This document shows positions 8,055-16,942 of a DNA stretch of 64,000 nucleotides, one piece after another. Positions within the stretch are counted from its first letter, which is position 1. The number at the start of each line of letters is the position of its first letter. The DNA is from Photobacterium carnosum. GTDB lineage: Bacteria > Pseudomonadota > Gammaproteobacteria > Enterobacterales > Vibrionaceae. The DNA is taken from positions 24,050 through 88,049 of the forward strand of contig NZ_NPIB01000019.1 in NCBI RefSeq assembly GCF_002849605.1, read 5' to 3'. A model generated the notes under the pieces. The model did not search any database and had not been told where the DNA came from. It saw nothing but the letters and a program-made list of their open reading frames with translations. Made by a program: the position numbers and the translations under genes.

Positions 8055-10226
8055 ATGGACGTTTCACTTCTATTAGATGGACTCAATGATAAACAACGCG
8101 AGGCGGTGGCTGCGCCGTTGGGTAATCACTTAGTATTGGCGGGAGCAGGCAGCGGTAAAACCCGTGTGCTCGTGCATCGTATTGCTTGGTTGTTGGCAGT
8201 TGAACAAGCTTCCCCATACTCGATTATGTCGGTAACGTTTACCAATAAAGCGGCGGCAGAAATGCGGGGGCGTATTAATGAATTAATGCATGGTTCAAGT
8301 GCCGGCATGTGGAATGGTACTTTCCACGGCTTATGTCACCGTATGCTTCGCGCGCATTATTTAGATGCACGTCTGCCTGACGATTTTAACATTTTAGATT
8401 CTGATGATCAGATGCGGTTATTACGCCGTTTGATTAAAGCGCAGAATTTAGATGAAAAACATTGGCCTGCCCGTCAAGGTGCTTGGTATATCAATGCCAA
8501 GAAAGATGAAGGCTTACGTCCACAGCACGTTGAAACCTATAACGATCCGGTTGAAAAAACATGGTTACGCATTTATACCGCTTATCAAGAAGCGTGTGAT
8601 CGTGCGGGTCTGGTTGATTTTGCAGAATTATTATTGCGTTCGTTTGAGTTATTACGTGATAACAAACATATTCGTGAACATTACCAAGCGCGTTTTAAAC
8701 ATATTTTGGTGGATGAGTTTCAAGATACCAACAATATTCAATTTGCGTGGCTACGGTTAATGGCGGGTCCTGATTGTCATGTGATGATTGTCGGTGATGA
8801 TGACCAATCTATTTATGGTTGGCGTGGCGCACAAGTTGAAAATATTCAACGTTTTCTAAATGATTTCAGCAATGCATCATCGATATTTTTAGAGCAGAAT
8901 TACCGTTCGACGGCCAATATTCTTAATGCTGCTAATGAATTAATTGCTAATAATACTGCCCGTATGGGTAAAAATTTGTGGACTGAAGATGGCGATGGCG
9001 AGCTGATTTCTTTGTATTCTGCCTTTAATGAACTCGATGAAGCACGGTTCGCTGTAGGTAAAATCAAAGAGTGGCGTGAACAAGGTGGAAGCCTTAGTGA
9101 TACTGCCTTCTTATACCGCAGTAATGCCCAATCGCGAGTATTAGAAGAAGCATTGATTCAGGCAGGAATGCCGTATCGTATTTATGGCGGTATGCGTTTC
9201 TTCGAGCGCCAAGAAATTAAAGATGCGTTGGCTTATTTGCGTCTTATGGGTAATCGTAATGATGATGCTTCATTTGAACGCGTCGTCAATACGCCAACAC
9301 GTGGTTTAGGTGAGCGTACCTTAGAAACGATTCGCTTAACTGCGCGCGATCGTGGCTTAACCATGTGGCAATCAAGTCTAATGTTATTAGATGAGAAAGT
9401 ACTGGCGGGACGTGCGGCAAATGCATTACAGCGTTTTATTGAATTGATTAATGCGTTAGAAGATGACACCGCTGAATTGCCAATGTACCAACAGACGGAT
9501 GATGTTATTCGTCACTCTGGTTTACGGGCAATGTATGAACAAGAAAAAGGCGAAAAAGCCCAAGCGCGAATCGAAAACTTAGAAGAATTAGTGACCGCAA
9601 CCCGTCAGTTTGAAATTCCAGAAGAAGCGGCAGAAATGAGCCCGTTATCAGCCTTTTTAGCCCATGCGGCGTTAGAAGCCGGTGATGGTCAAGCGGATGC
9701 CTTTGAAGATGCGGTGCAATTAATGACAATGCACAGTGCCAAAGGCTTAGAATTCCCCGTGGTGTTTATGGTTGGCGTTGAAGAGGGAATGTTCCCAAGT
9801 TCACGGACTCTTGAAGAAGCCGATCGGTTAGAAGAAGAGCGTCGCTTGTGTTATGTCGGTATGACACGGGCAATGAAGAAGCTATATATCACTTATGCAG
9901 AAATGCGACGTTTATATGGCAAAGATAATTTCCATAAGCCATCGCGTTTTATTCGTGAAATTCCTGAGCAATATGTTGAGGAAGTACGAATGAAGGCACA
10001 AGTGTCACGTCCTGTGAGCAGTGGCCGTTTTAGCCAAACCCAAGTGAATAATAACTTCAATGAAACCGGTTTTAGTTTAGGGCAGCGAGTACAGCATCCT
10101 AAATTTGGTGAAGGGACGATCATTAACTTTGAAGGCAGTGGCGCGCAAAGCCGTGTGCAAGTGGCCTTTAATGGTGAGGGTATTAAGTGGTTAGTGACCC
10201 AATACGCTAAGTTAACCGCCCTATAA
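8055..10226 (+). CDS. uvrD: DNA helicase II (UvrD)
   Basis: A 723-residue superfamily 1A 3'-5' helicase that removes incised oligonucleotides in nucleotide excision and mismatch repair and dismantles RecA filaments. Walker A is GAGSGKT (30-36), Walker B is VDEFQDTN, motif III is GDDDQSIYGWRGA, motif IV is LEQNYRST, motif V is TMHSAKGLEFPVVF and motif VI is YVGMTRAMKKL. The C-terminal Tudor-like tail GQRVQHPKFGEGTI is present. Length matches the family. It is divergent from bufA; a LexA-like box lies just upstream. Confidence 0.98.
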   Translation: MDVSLLLDGLNDKQREAVAAPLGNHLVLAGAGSGKTRVLVHRIAWLLAVEQASPYSIMSVTFTNKAAAEMRGRINELMHGSSAGMWNGTFHGLCHRMLRAHYLDARLPDDFNILDSDDQMRLLRRLIKAQNLDEKHWPARQGAWYINAKKDEGLRPQHVETYNDPVEKTWLRIYTAYQEACDRAGLVDFAELLLRSFELLRDNKHIREHYQARFKHILVDEFQDTNNIQFAWLRLMAGPDCHVMIVGDDDQSIYGWRGAQVENIQRFLNDFSNASSIFLEQNYRSTANILNAANELIANNTARMGKNLWTEDGDGELISLYSAFNELDEARFAVGKIKEWREQGGSLSDTAFLYRSNAQSRVLEEALIQAGMPYRIYGGMRFFERQEIKDALAYLRLMGNRNDDASFERVVNTPTRGLGERTLETIRLTARDRGLTMWQSSLMLLDEKVLAGRAANALQRFIELINALEDDTAELPMYQQTDDVIRHSGLRAMYEQEKGEKAQARIENLEELVTATRQFEIPEEAAEMSPLSAFLAHAALEAGDGQADAFEDAVQLMTMHSAKGLEFPVVFMVGVEEGMFPSSRTLEEADRLEEERRLCYVGMTRAMKKLYITYAEMRRLYGKDNFHKPSRFIREIPEQYVEEVRMKAQVSRPVSSGRFSQTQVNNNFNETGFSLGQRVQHPKFGEGTIINFEGSGAQSRVQVAFNGEGIKWLVTQYAKLTAL

Positions 10227-10242
10227 TATCCTTTGAATAAAT

Positions 10243-10290
10243 AAGCCCGCCAGTGATGACTTTTATGGTTAATCATTGGCGGGCTTTTTT
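10243..10290. terminator. Bidirectional terminator between uvrD and ggt
   Basis: GCCCGCCAGTGAT and ATCATTGGCGGGC pair over 13 bases (one G-T), followed by T6 on the plus strand. It lies between two convergent genes. Confidence 0.88.
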
Positions 10291-10296
10291 ATGTGT

Positions 10297-12060
10297 TTAT
10301 TGAGCGATGACTTTACCTTCGCGGCGCGGATCGGCTGCTCCAATTAACTGCTTTGGCGCAATACTGATCGCTTGAATACCCGAGTTAAGATCTTTGACTG
10401 CGGTTTTATAACCTAATTGCTCAAACTTAGGTGCCCACGCTGTAGCTGAAGTATTTTGCTCAAGTTCAAAGGGACCAAAGCGATTATTGATGTTAGGTAA
10501 GTTAATGGCTTGCTGTAAATCCATCCCCCAATCAAGGTAAGCCACTAAGGTTTTGGCAATATAACCAATAATTTGACTGCCACCAGGCGATCCAATCGCT
10601 AATACGGGCTGATTATTGTACATGACAATCGTCGGTGCCATTGATGAACGCGGTCTTTTTCCTGGTTCAATTCGATTTGCAATGGGTTTGCCATCAATGT
10701 GGCTGCGAAATGAAAAATCGGTTAATTCATTATTAAGTAAGAAGCCACCGACCATTAACCGTGAACCAAAACTGTTTTCAATGGTTGAGGTCATAGAGAC
10801 CACGTTACCTTGGCGATCAACAATCGCAAAATGGGTAGTAGACGGTAATTCGATGGCTTCATCAGTCGTTTGAAGATTGGCATAATCCCATGGTGGCGAT
10901 CCTGCTTCGACGCTGATTAATTTTTTATTGGTGGCTAATAATTGCGCCCGCTGATGAATGTAAGCCGGATCAAGTAGGCCTTTTGTTGGCATCGGTACAT
11001 AGTCACTGTCTGCCATATAACGGCCGCGATCAGCAAACGCTAATCGAGATGCATCACCAATTAAACGCCAGCTATTAATATTATTAGCGCCCATTGTCGC
11101 TAAAGGATAATGGCTAAGCATGCCCATAATTTGGCCGAGGGTTAATGCGCCTGAGCTGGGTGGTCCCATGCCACAAATTTGATATTGGTGATAAGGGGCG
11201 CATATTGGAGCCCGTTGTTTAACCTTATAACTGGCTAAATCAATGCTGCTGAGTACCCCTGGATTACCGATAGCATTTTGAACGGTATTAACTATCTCTC
11301 GTGCAATATCCCCTTGATAAAATGCTTTTTGACCATAATCGGCAATTTTACGTAGGGTATCGGCATAAGGTTGATTAATTAATTTTTGGCCGGCTTGAAT
11401 TGGCTGACCTTGGGCATCAAAAAAATAATTTTTAGTGACAGGCCAGCGTTGTAAATGAGTGGCATCTTTCGCGACTAATGCGGCTAAACGAGGGCTCACA
11501 ATAAAGCCATTTTTAGCCAGTCTGATGGCAGGTTGAAACAGTTTTTTCCAGTCTAATTGCCCGTATTGCTGGTGGCTATTCCACAATAATTTAATCGTAC
11601 CGGGTGTACCAACAGAGCGGCCGCCGACAACGGCATCATAAAATGCTAAAGGTTGCCCATTTTTATCCTGAAATAGGCGTGGTGTTACCGCAAACGGTGC
11701 TGTTTCGCGCCCATCAAAGGTCGTCATTTGGTGATTATCGCTATCCCAATACACTAAAAAGCCACCGCCACCAATGCCGGATGATTGCGGTTCAACCAAG
11801 CCTAAAACTAATTGGGTGGCGACCATAGCATCAATAGCATTCCCTCCCTGACGTAACATTGCCGCACCCGCTTCACTAGCATAATGATTGGCACTAGCAA
11901 TCATCCATTGTTGTCCGCTCACTAACTGAGATTGCTGGTGAGAAACACTGGTCTCAGGTGCAATAGCATCACTGATTTGTTGTGCGATTGCGGTAAAAGA
12001 GGGGACTGAACAGCAACCAATCGTGAGTAAACGTAACCATGATGGTGTGATTTTTAGCAT
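10297..12060 (-). CDS. ggt: Gamma-glutamyltranspeptidase, periplasmic precursor
   Basis: A 587-residue N-terminal-nucleophile hydrolase that cleaves or transfers the gamma-glutamyl group of glutathione in the periplasm. A signal peptide ends near residue 26 (SFTAIAQQ). The proenzyme self-cleaves before the catalytic threonine in the run ending STTHFAIVDRQGNVVSMT. Other landmarks are GGNAIDAMVA, GIGGGGFLVYW, DGRETAPFAV and the substrate-binding GSPGGSQII. ATG at 12060 with AGGA seven bases upstream. Single gene, convergent with uvrD. Confidence 0.96.
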   Translation of the reverse strand: MLKITPSWLRLLTIGCCSVPSFTAIAQQISDAIAPETSVSHQQSQLVSGQQWMIASANHYASEAGAAMLRQGGNAIDAMVATQLVLGLVEPQSSGIGGGGFLVYWDSDNHQMTTFDGRETAPFAVTPRLFQDKNGQPLAFYDAVVGGRSVGTPGTIKLLWNSHQQYGQLDWKKLFQPAIRLAKNGFIVSPRLAALVAKDATHLQRWPVTKNYFFDAQGQPIQAGQKLINQPYADTLRKIADYGQKAFYQGDIAREIVNTVQNAIGNPGVLSSIDLASYKVKQRAPICAPYHQYQICGMGPPSSGALTLGQIMGMLSHYPLATMGANNINSWRLIGDASRLAFADRGRYMADSDYVPMPTKGLLDPAYIHQRAQLLATNKKLISVEAGSPPWDYANLQTTDEAIELPSTTHFAIVDRQGNVVSMTSTIENSFGSRLMVGGFLLNNELTDFSFRSHIDGKPIANRIEPGKRPRSSMAPTIVMYNNQPVLAIGSPGGSQIIGYIAKTLVAYLDWGMDLQQAINLPNINNRFGPFELEQNTSATAWAPKFEQLGYKTAVKDLNSGIQAISIAPKQLIGAADPRREGKVIAQ

Positions 12061-12636
12061 GACAGATCCTTGTTATCAATAACACAACAGTGGGGAATAG
12101 TATGTTTGTCTTAAGTGTAATTAATGATGGCAGAAAAATGGCATATATCCCATTATTTTTAAGCATTATTGGTTGTGATTTTCGCGCTATATAGTGACTT
12201 TTATTAATTAGAGTAGCTTCAATGATATTAAGTTAATAAATAACACAAATTGCATCGGTATTTTGCGGCTAAATATGAATGTTAATTTAATGATTGTTGA
12301 ATAACTAACCAGAGTGAATTATGAAGTTTATTGATAAGTAATAATTTTATTATCTTATTAATTAGTTGGTTAAATTATAGTAAATAACTAACAGTGGTTT
12401 TTTTTATAAAAAATATTGAGTTTAATAAGATAAATTAAACAATAAATAGAGATTTATGCCGAAATGGTGATTGATAACGGTTAGTGTAATGAAATCGAGG
12501 TTGTTACAACGATGATGATCATTGCAGTTATCTTTTTTTAAAAAGCAAATGAATATGGTGTTCAATAGGGGGCTTATTCGCATCTAATGGTGATTTAGGT
12601 ATAGAATGGCAGCCCTGTTTAGCGAAGAGTCTTACC
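12061..12636. other. Gene-free AT-rich spacer between ggt and recQ
   Basis: Divergent spacer of 576 bases that must hold the promoters of ggt and recQ. I find no open frame with a ribosome site, no terminator-like hairpin and no clear consensus promoter. The segment 12180-12440 is especially AT-rich. Confidence 0.6.
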
Positions 12637-14481
12637 ATGTCAGCTGTTGCTCCTTTGTCCGTGTTGCCATCATTATTATCCAGCCAAGAAATTTTGCAGG
12701 ATGTATTTGGCTATCAAGAATTTAGGCAAGGTCAACAAGCCGTGATTGATGCGATTACGGCGGGTAAAGATTGTCTGGTTATTATGCCAACCGGTGGTGG
12801 TAAATCTTTGTGTTATCAAATCCCAGCGTTAATGCAGTCAGGATTAACATTGGTTATCTCACCGTTAATTTCGCTAATGAAAGATCAAGTCGACCAATTA
12901 AATGCCAATGGTGTTAGTGCTGGCTGTATTCATTCAGCGATGTCACGTGAAGAGATTCAAGCGACGTTTGATGCGATGCAAACTGGCGAGTTACGGTTAG
13001 TTTATGCTTCGCCTGAACGGGTGCTAATGCGTGATTTTATTGAACGGTTGCAGCAACTTGATTTAGCGATGGTTGCTGTCGATGAGGCTCACTGTGTTTC
13101 TCAATGGGGACATGATTTTCGACCAGAATATGCGGCATTAGGGCTACTGAAACAGCAATTTTCACCGTTGCCCGTGATGGCGTTAACGGCGACGGCTGAT
13201 GACGCAACACGACAAGACATTATTAGTCGGTTGGGATTAACCGATCCTCATTGTTATTTAGGCAGTTTTGATCGACCTAATATTCGCTACACCCTATGGG
13301 AAAAACATAAACCGTTAACGCAATTAAGCCGCTATTTGGCGACGGTGCGCGGTCAGTGCGGCATTATTTATTGTAATAGCCGCAAGAAAGTGGAACAGAT
13401 CAGCGAAAAATTGTGTGAAAGTGGTATTCGAGCGGCGGCGTATCATGCTGGCATGGAGTATCAACAACGCAGCGCTGTTCAAGAGGCTTTTCAGCGGGAT
13501 GATATTCATGTGGTCGTCGCGACGGTGGCATTTGGAATGGGGATCAATAAACCCAATGTGCGGTTTGTGGTTCATTTTGATATTCCACGTAATATTGAAT
13601 CCTATTATCAAGAAACCGGACGTGCTGGACGAGATGGTTTACCCGCAGAAGCGTTATTACTTTATGACCCAGCTGATTTAGCGTGGTTACGCCGTTGTGT
13701 TGATGAAAAACCTCATGATGCACAGCGTGATGTTGAATTGCATAAACTGCATGCTATGGGCGCATTTGCTCAAGCTCAAAGTTGTCGTCGCCAAGTGTTA
13801 TTACATTATTTTGGTGAAGATCAACGTCAACCTTGTGGGAACTGCGATGTGTGCCTTGATCCCCCGCAACAATTTGATGCCGTTGAAGCCGCTCAAAAAG
13901 CCTTATCCTGTGTATATCGCGTGAATCAGAATTTTGGTCTTACTTATGTTATTGATGTTTTACGTGGAATGCAGAATCAACGTATTCGTGAATACGGCCA
14001 TGATAAATTAACCACCTATGGTATTGGGCGTGAATATAGCCATGAATATTGGGTCAGTATTTTACGCCAATTGATTCATCGTGGATTCTTAACCCAAAAT
14101 ATTAGCCGTAATTCAGTGTTACAACTCACTGAGCAAGCTCGCCCATTATTACGTGCGGAAATGGCGTTATCATTAGCGGTTCCTCGGCTTGATACTGCTG
14201 CTCGCAGCAGTAAAGTGGATCGAATGGCTAATCGCCAGTATGACAAAAAATTATTTGCTAAGTTACGTAAACTACGCAAAGCCATTGCCGATGAAGAAAA
14301 TATTCCACCGTATGTGGTTTTTAATGATGCCAGTTTAATGGAAATGGCAGAGCGCTTACCAAGCTCAAAAGGTGAATTTTTAGCGATAAATGGGGTTGGG
14401 CAGCGCAAGTTAGAAAAATTTGGAGTGGTCTTCCTGCAATTGATTGGGGAGCATTTAATGGCGGTCGATGAACATAACTAA
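12637..14481 (+). CDS. recQ: ATP-dependent DNA helicase RecQ
   Basis: A 614-residue 3'-5' helicase of the RecQ family acting in the RecF recombination pathway and fork repair. Motif I is MPTGGGKSLCYQIP, motif II is VDEAHCVSQWGHDFRPEY, motif III is LTATAD and motif VI is QETGRAGRDG. The zinc-binding domain follows with CRRQVLLHYFG and CGNCDVC, then a winged helix and an HRDC domain at the C-terminus (LRKLRKAIADEENIPPYVVF). Full length. The downstream DUF3630 gene starts 12 bases after the stop. Confidence 0.97.
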   Translation: MSAVAPLSVLPSLLSSQEILQDVFGYQEFRQGQQAVIDAITAGKDCLVIMPTGGGKSLCYQIPALMQSGLTLVISPLISLMKDQVDQLNANGVSAGCIHSAMSREEIQATFDAMQTGELRLVYASPERVLMRDFIERLQQLDLAMVAVDEAHCVSQWGHDFRPEYAALGLLKQQFSPLPVMALTATADDATRQDIISRLGLTDPHCYLGSFDRPNIRYTLWEKHKPLTQLSRYLATVRGQCGIIYCNSRKKVEQISEKLCESGIRAAAYHAGMEYQQRSAVQEAFQRDDIHVVVATVAFGMGINKPNVRFVVHFDIPRNIESYYQETGRAGRDGLPAEALLLYDPADLAWLRRCVDEKPHDAQRDVELHKLHAMGAFAQAQSCRRQVLLHYFGEDQRQPCGNCDVCLDPPQQFDAVEAAQKALSCVYRVNQNFGLTYVIDVLRGMQNQRIREYGHDKLTTYGIGREYSHEYWVSILRQLIHRGFLTQNISRNSVLQLTEQARPLLRAEMALSLAVPRLDTAARSSKVDRMANRQYDKKLFAKLRKLRKAIADEENIPPYVVFNDASLMEMAERLPSSKGEFLAINGVGQRKLEKFGVVFLQLIGEHLMAVDEHN

Positions 14482-14493
14482 TGGAAGCTAATA

Positions 14494-14793
14494 ATGGATT
14501 ATGATTTTAGTCAAACGGAAATAAATATTGAGCAAGGCACATTAGTGGTCACCCCACCTTTGTTTGAGTTTGATAATTTTACGGTGGTCGCTAAGGTATT
14601 GTTACAGCGTTTAGATGCGACATTGATTGATCAAGAGCCAAGTGCCGACCTTCAACAGTGGCTAATTGATTTTGAAGGCTGTCAGTTATTACTTAAAGCT
14701 GAATATTACACCGCATCGATGTGGCTTGAGTTATTGACCTTAAATGACATTGAGTCTTTAATTTTTATTCAACAGTTATTGTCTCACTACTAG
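14494..14793 (+). CDS. DUF3630 family protein
   Basis: A 99-residue acidic protein (many Asp, Glu, Leu) with no signal peptide or membrane segment. It resembles the small DUF3630 proteins found after recQ in vibrios; no function is known to me. The ATG at 14494 follows GGAAGCTAATA. The 12-base spacing means it is almost certainly co-transcribed with recQ, which makes a link to DNA repair possible but unproven. Confidence 0.75.
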   Translation: MDYDFSQTEINIEQGTLVVTPPLFEFDNFTVVAKVLLQRLDATLIDQEPSADLQQWLIDFEGCQLLLKAEYYTASMWLELLTLNDIESLIFIQQLLSHY

Positions 14794-14812
14794 GCAAATA
14801 AATGCTGTGCTG

Positions 14813-14818
14813 TATAAT
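14813..14818 (+). promoter_or_regulatory. Candidate -10 element upstream of the preQ1 riboswitch and queuosine transporter
   Basis: A perfect TATAAT hexamer lies about 50 bases before the riboswitch, soon after the DUF3630 stop. No good -35 hexamer sits at 16-18 bases, so this is only a candidate. Confidence 0.4.
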
Positions 14819-14863
14819 CGCCGCCCTGGTGTTGCTGGCGGTTATAGCTGGCAATGAAAATGT

Positions 14864-14893
14864 TTGGGTTCCCTCCCCCCAATGACAAAAAGG
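14864..14893 (+). ncRNA. preQ1-I riboswitch overlapping the ribosome binding site
   Basis: P1 can form from TTGGG (14864-14868) and CCCAA (14878-14882), enclosing a pyrimidine-rich loop TTCCCTCCC. It is followed by the A-rich tail TGACAAAAAGG (14883-14893). AGG at 14891-14893 can pair with CCT at 14872-14874 in the loop, giving the H-type pseudoknot of the class I preQ1 aptamer. The same AAGG is the Shine-Dalgarno of the transporter start at 14900, six bases on. Binding of preQ1 would therefore hide the ribosome site and turn translation off, as in the Thermoanaerobacter example. The downstream gene family fits. Confidence 0.8.
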
Positions 14894-14899
14894 TCTTTC

Positions 14900-15622
14900 A
14901 TGACTGCTTTATTCAAATCCAACGCAACAACATCTAGTGTAACAACGACTGTTTTTTCGGCAGCTCAACAGCACAAGGCTTTATCATATTTGGTCGCGTT
15001 TCATTTATTAGTGATCGCCTCAAGTAATTATCTAGTCCAACTCCCGTTTACTATTTTTGGTTATCACACCACTTGGGGGGCATTTACCTTTCCGTTTATT
15101 TTTCTAGCAACAGATCTGACGGTACGTATTTTTGGTGCAGGAATGGCTCGCAAAATTATTTGGCGAGTAATGGCTCCGGCTCTTATTGTATCGTACGTAT
15201 TGTCAGTCCTATTCTTTCAAGGACAATATCAAGGCTTTGCTCATTTGGCTCAATTCAATCTTTTTGTTGCCCGTATTGCGATCGCGAGTTTTATGGCGTA
15301 CCTATTGGGACAAATATTGGATGTGTCGGTGTTTAATCGCCTACGCCAAATGAGGCAATGGTGGATTGCGCCAATAGCATCGACCATTATTGGTAATGCA
15401 CTTGATACTACTGCTTTTTTTAGTATTGCGTTTTATCACAGCCCTGACGTTTTTATGGCACAAAATTGGACTGAAATAGCGCTGGTGGATTACAGCTTTA
15501 AATTAATTATTAGTTTGGGTTTGTTTGTACCTTTGTATGGGGTGTTACTTAACTATTTAATTAATAAGCTAACCACATTAAAACAATCATCACTTTCTGA
15601 CACGGCAAGCGTGATTAAATAA
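14900..15622 (+). CDS. yhhQ: Queuosine-precursor transporter, YhhQ/COG1738 family
   Basis: A 240-residue inner-membrane protein with about six hydrophobic segments. It closely matches E. coli YhhQ, which imports the queuosine precursors preQ0 and preQ1: landmarks are HLLVIASSNYLVQLP, HTTWGAFTFPFIFLATDLTVR, FNLFVARIAIASFMAY and EIALVDYSFK. The ATG at 14900 is preceded by AAGG six bases upstream; the longer frame from 14864 would start inside the riboswitch and is rejected. Control by a preQ1 riboswitch supports transport of a deazapurine. RyhB is encoded about 100 bases downstream on the same strand. Confidence 0.93.
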   Translation: MTALFKSNATTSSVTTTVFSAAQQHKALSYLVAFHLLVIASSNYLVQLPFTIFGYHTTWGAFTFPFIFLATDLTVRIFGAGMARKIIWRVMAPALIVSYVLSVLFFQGQYQGFAHLAQFNLFVARIAIASFMAYLLGQILDVSVFNRLRQMRQWWIAPIASTIIGNALDTTAFFSIAFYHSPDVFMAQNWTEIALVDYSFKLIISLGLFVPLYGVLLNYLINKLTTLKQSSLSDTASVIK

Positions 15623-15690
15623 GAGATGATGCTTTTTTGTTGAGGTAGGTTATAAAATGGCTCTAAGTGGGAATTAATCTCAATTAGATA

Positions 15691-15718
15691 TTGCATTCTA
15701 GTTGAGAATAGTTATTAT
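15691..15718 (+). promoter_or_regulatory. ryhB promoter with Fur-like box
   Basis: TTGCAT (15691-15696) and TATTAT (15713-15718) are spaced by 16 bases. TGAGAATAGTTATTA (15703-15717) overlaps the -10 element and matches the Fur 7-1-7 pattern TGATAAT-N-ATTATCA at 11 of 14 positions. Iron-loaded Fur bound here would shut the promoter, as expected for ryhB. Confidence 0.65.
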
Positions 15719-15724
15719 TAACAG

Positions 15725-15890
15725 GCTTTCAATCAACAGAGAACCCCCTTCTTCTGATGCTTGAGGCACGACATTGCTCACATTGCTTCCAGTGTACTTC
15801 AGCTTGGTAATGGTGTTTAGTGTAGGGCTAAAAACTGATTACTACTTCTGCTGAGCGACGCATCACACAGTGCGTCGCTTTTTCTTTTTT
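15725..15890 (+). ncRNA. ryhB: RyhB iron-responsive small RNA
   Basis: The core at 15766-15793, starting GCACGACATTGCTCAC and ending TTGCTTCCAGT, is identical to the core of E. coli RyhB as I remember it; this segment pairs with mRNAs of iron-using proteins and recruits Hfq and RNase E. A Fur-like box overlaps the promoter. The 3' end is a perfect hairpin AGCGACGCA/TGCGTCGCT (15854-15879) with a T-rich tail. The 5' end is estimated from the promoter. At about 166 bases it is longer than the 90-base E. coli RNA, in line with the longer RyhB of vibrios. It lies between yhhQ and convergent elbB. Confidence 0.93.
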
Positions 15891-15915
15891 AAGCGTTTAA
15901 TTTTTATTATGCCGC

Positions 15916-16566
15916 TTATGCTAATTTTATTAATTCTCGTACCAGTTTATTGATCCCTGTTGCTGCTTCACTGATGTTGGTTGCCAACATATAAGCTGGT
16001 GTGGTTAATAGACGTCGTTTCTGATCCAACACAAAATCATCAACAGGGCACTGAATATGCTCACCTCCCATGGCATTAAATGCAGCAGCAGTGTCAGGAT
16101 CATTACCGATCGTGGCTTTTGCGCCGGGACCATAGATCTGCGGGATCAAGGTTGGTGCAATACATAAATAACCCGCAGGTTTATTGGCTTGAGCAAACGC
16201 TTGGCAGGCTTGTTTAACGTCTTCGTTGATCTGGCATGCACTGCCATGGAGTGCAAAATCAGATAAATTGTTGGCGGCACCAAATCCACCGGGAACTAAC
16301 AAGGCGTCATAGTCATTAATATTCAAGGTGGCGACATCAAAAATATTGCCGCGTGCAATTCGTGCTGATTCGACTAAAACATTACGGATTTCATGACTGA
16401 CTTCACCATTGAGGTGATTAATGACCTGATATTGATCGATGTTGGGAGCAAAACAGTACCAACTTGCCCCTTGTTGTTCTATGGCTAATAACGCTAATAC
16501 TGCTTCATGGATTTCGGTTCCATCAAATACACCTGAACCGCTTAAAATTACTGCAATTTTCTTCAT
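15916..16566 (-). CDS. elbB: Isoprenoid biosynthesis glyoxalase ElbB (DJ-1/PfpI family)
   Basis: A 216-residue cytoplasmic protein of the DJ-1/PfpI superfamily. The start MKKIAVILSGSGVFDGTEIHEAVL and the loop LLVPGGFGAANNLSDFA match E. coli ElbB. The nucleophile-elbow region YLCIAPTLIPQIYG contains the cysteine of the glyoxalase-like active site. E. coli ElbB has weak glyoxalase activity and was linked to isoprenoid production; its natural role is unclear. ATG at 16566 with AGGAT nearby. Single gene, convergent with ryhB. Confidence 0.92.
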   Translation of the reverse strand: MKKIAVILSGSGVFDGTEIHEAVLALLAIEQQGASWYCFAPNIDQYQVINHLNGEVSHEIRNVLVESARIARGNIFDVATLNINDYDALLVPGGFGAANNLSDFALHGSACQINEDVKQACQAFAQANKPAGYLCIAPTLIPQIYGPGAKATIGNDPDTAAAFNAMGGEHIQCPVDDFVLDQKRRLLTTPAYMLATNISEAATGINKLVRELIKLA

Positions 16567-16942
16567 AATGGCATCCTAACTAATCAAATATAGTTATATT
16601 GTTGTGATTATTGGCTTGATTAAGATTATCTAGTTAAGGTTGTCCACAATCAATGATCAATATGGGATCGAGGATCTAAATTGAAGTTTATTATTAAGTA
16701 TATGAAAGTAAATACAATCATGAGTAAATTTTATTTTTATATAAAAAATGATCAACTGGCGTAAATTAAATACTAACAAAGTTATCCACAGAAAATGGAT
16801 GAATAACACAAAACATCAGTTAACAGTTGCGGTTTGGCATGGCATTCTAGTCAATATTGCATTTTTCCTGTGGTGTAGGGGTAAATTTGGTCGATAATAG
16901 ACCTAACCTGAACTACTTTCGCTCGGATATAAGAATAACCTT
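16567..16942. other. Intergenic region elbB-polA with DnaA-box-like sites
   Basis: A 376-base divergent spacer. It contains a consensus DnaA box TTATCCACA at 16782-16790 and a near match TTGTCCACA at 16640-16648. Three GATC sites cluster around 16655-16675 and an AT-rich stretch lies at 16680-16770. It must also carry the elbB and polA promoters, which I could not place. The lack of more boxes argues against a full replication origin. Confidence 0.5.

Noticed and set aside
11969..12166. 65-residue minus-strand ORF at the 5' end of ggt
   Set aside because: Out-of-frame overlap with the ggt signal peptide region and no ribosome site.
15725..15890. ArcZ small RNA, because E. coli arcZ lies beside elbB in the same arrangement
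   Set aside because: The sequence carries the RyhB core and a Fur-like box and shows no resemblance to the conserved ArcZ 3' part.
16567..16942. Chromosomal replication origin
   Set aside because: Only one consensus and one near-consensus DnaA box, and the usual oriC neighbours (mnmG, mioC, dnaA) are absent.
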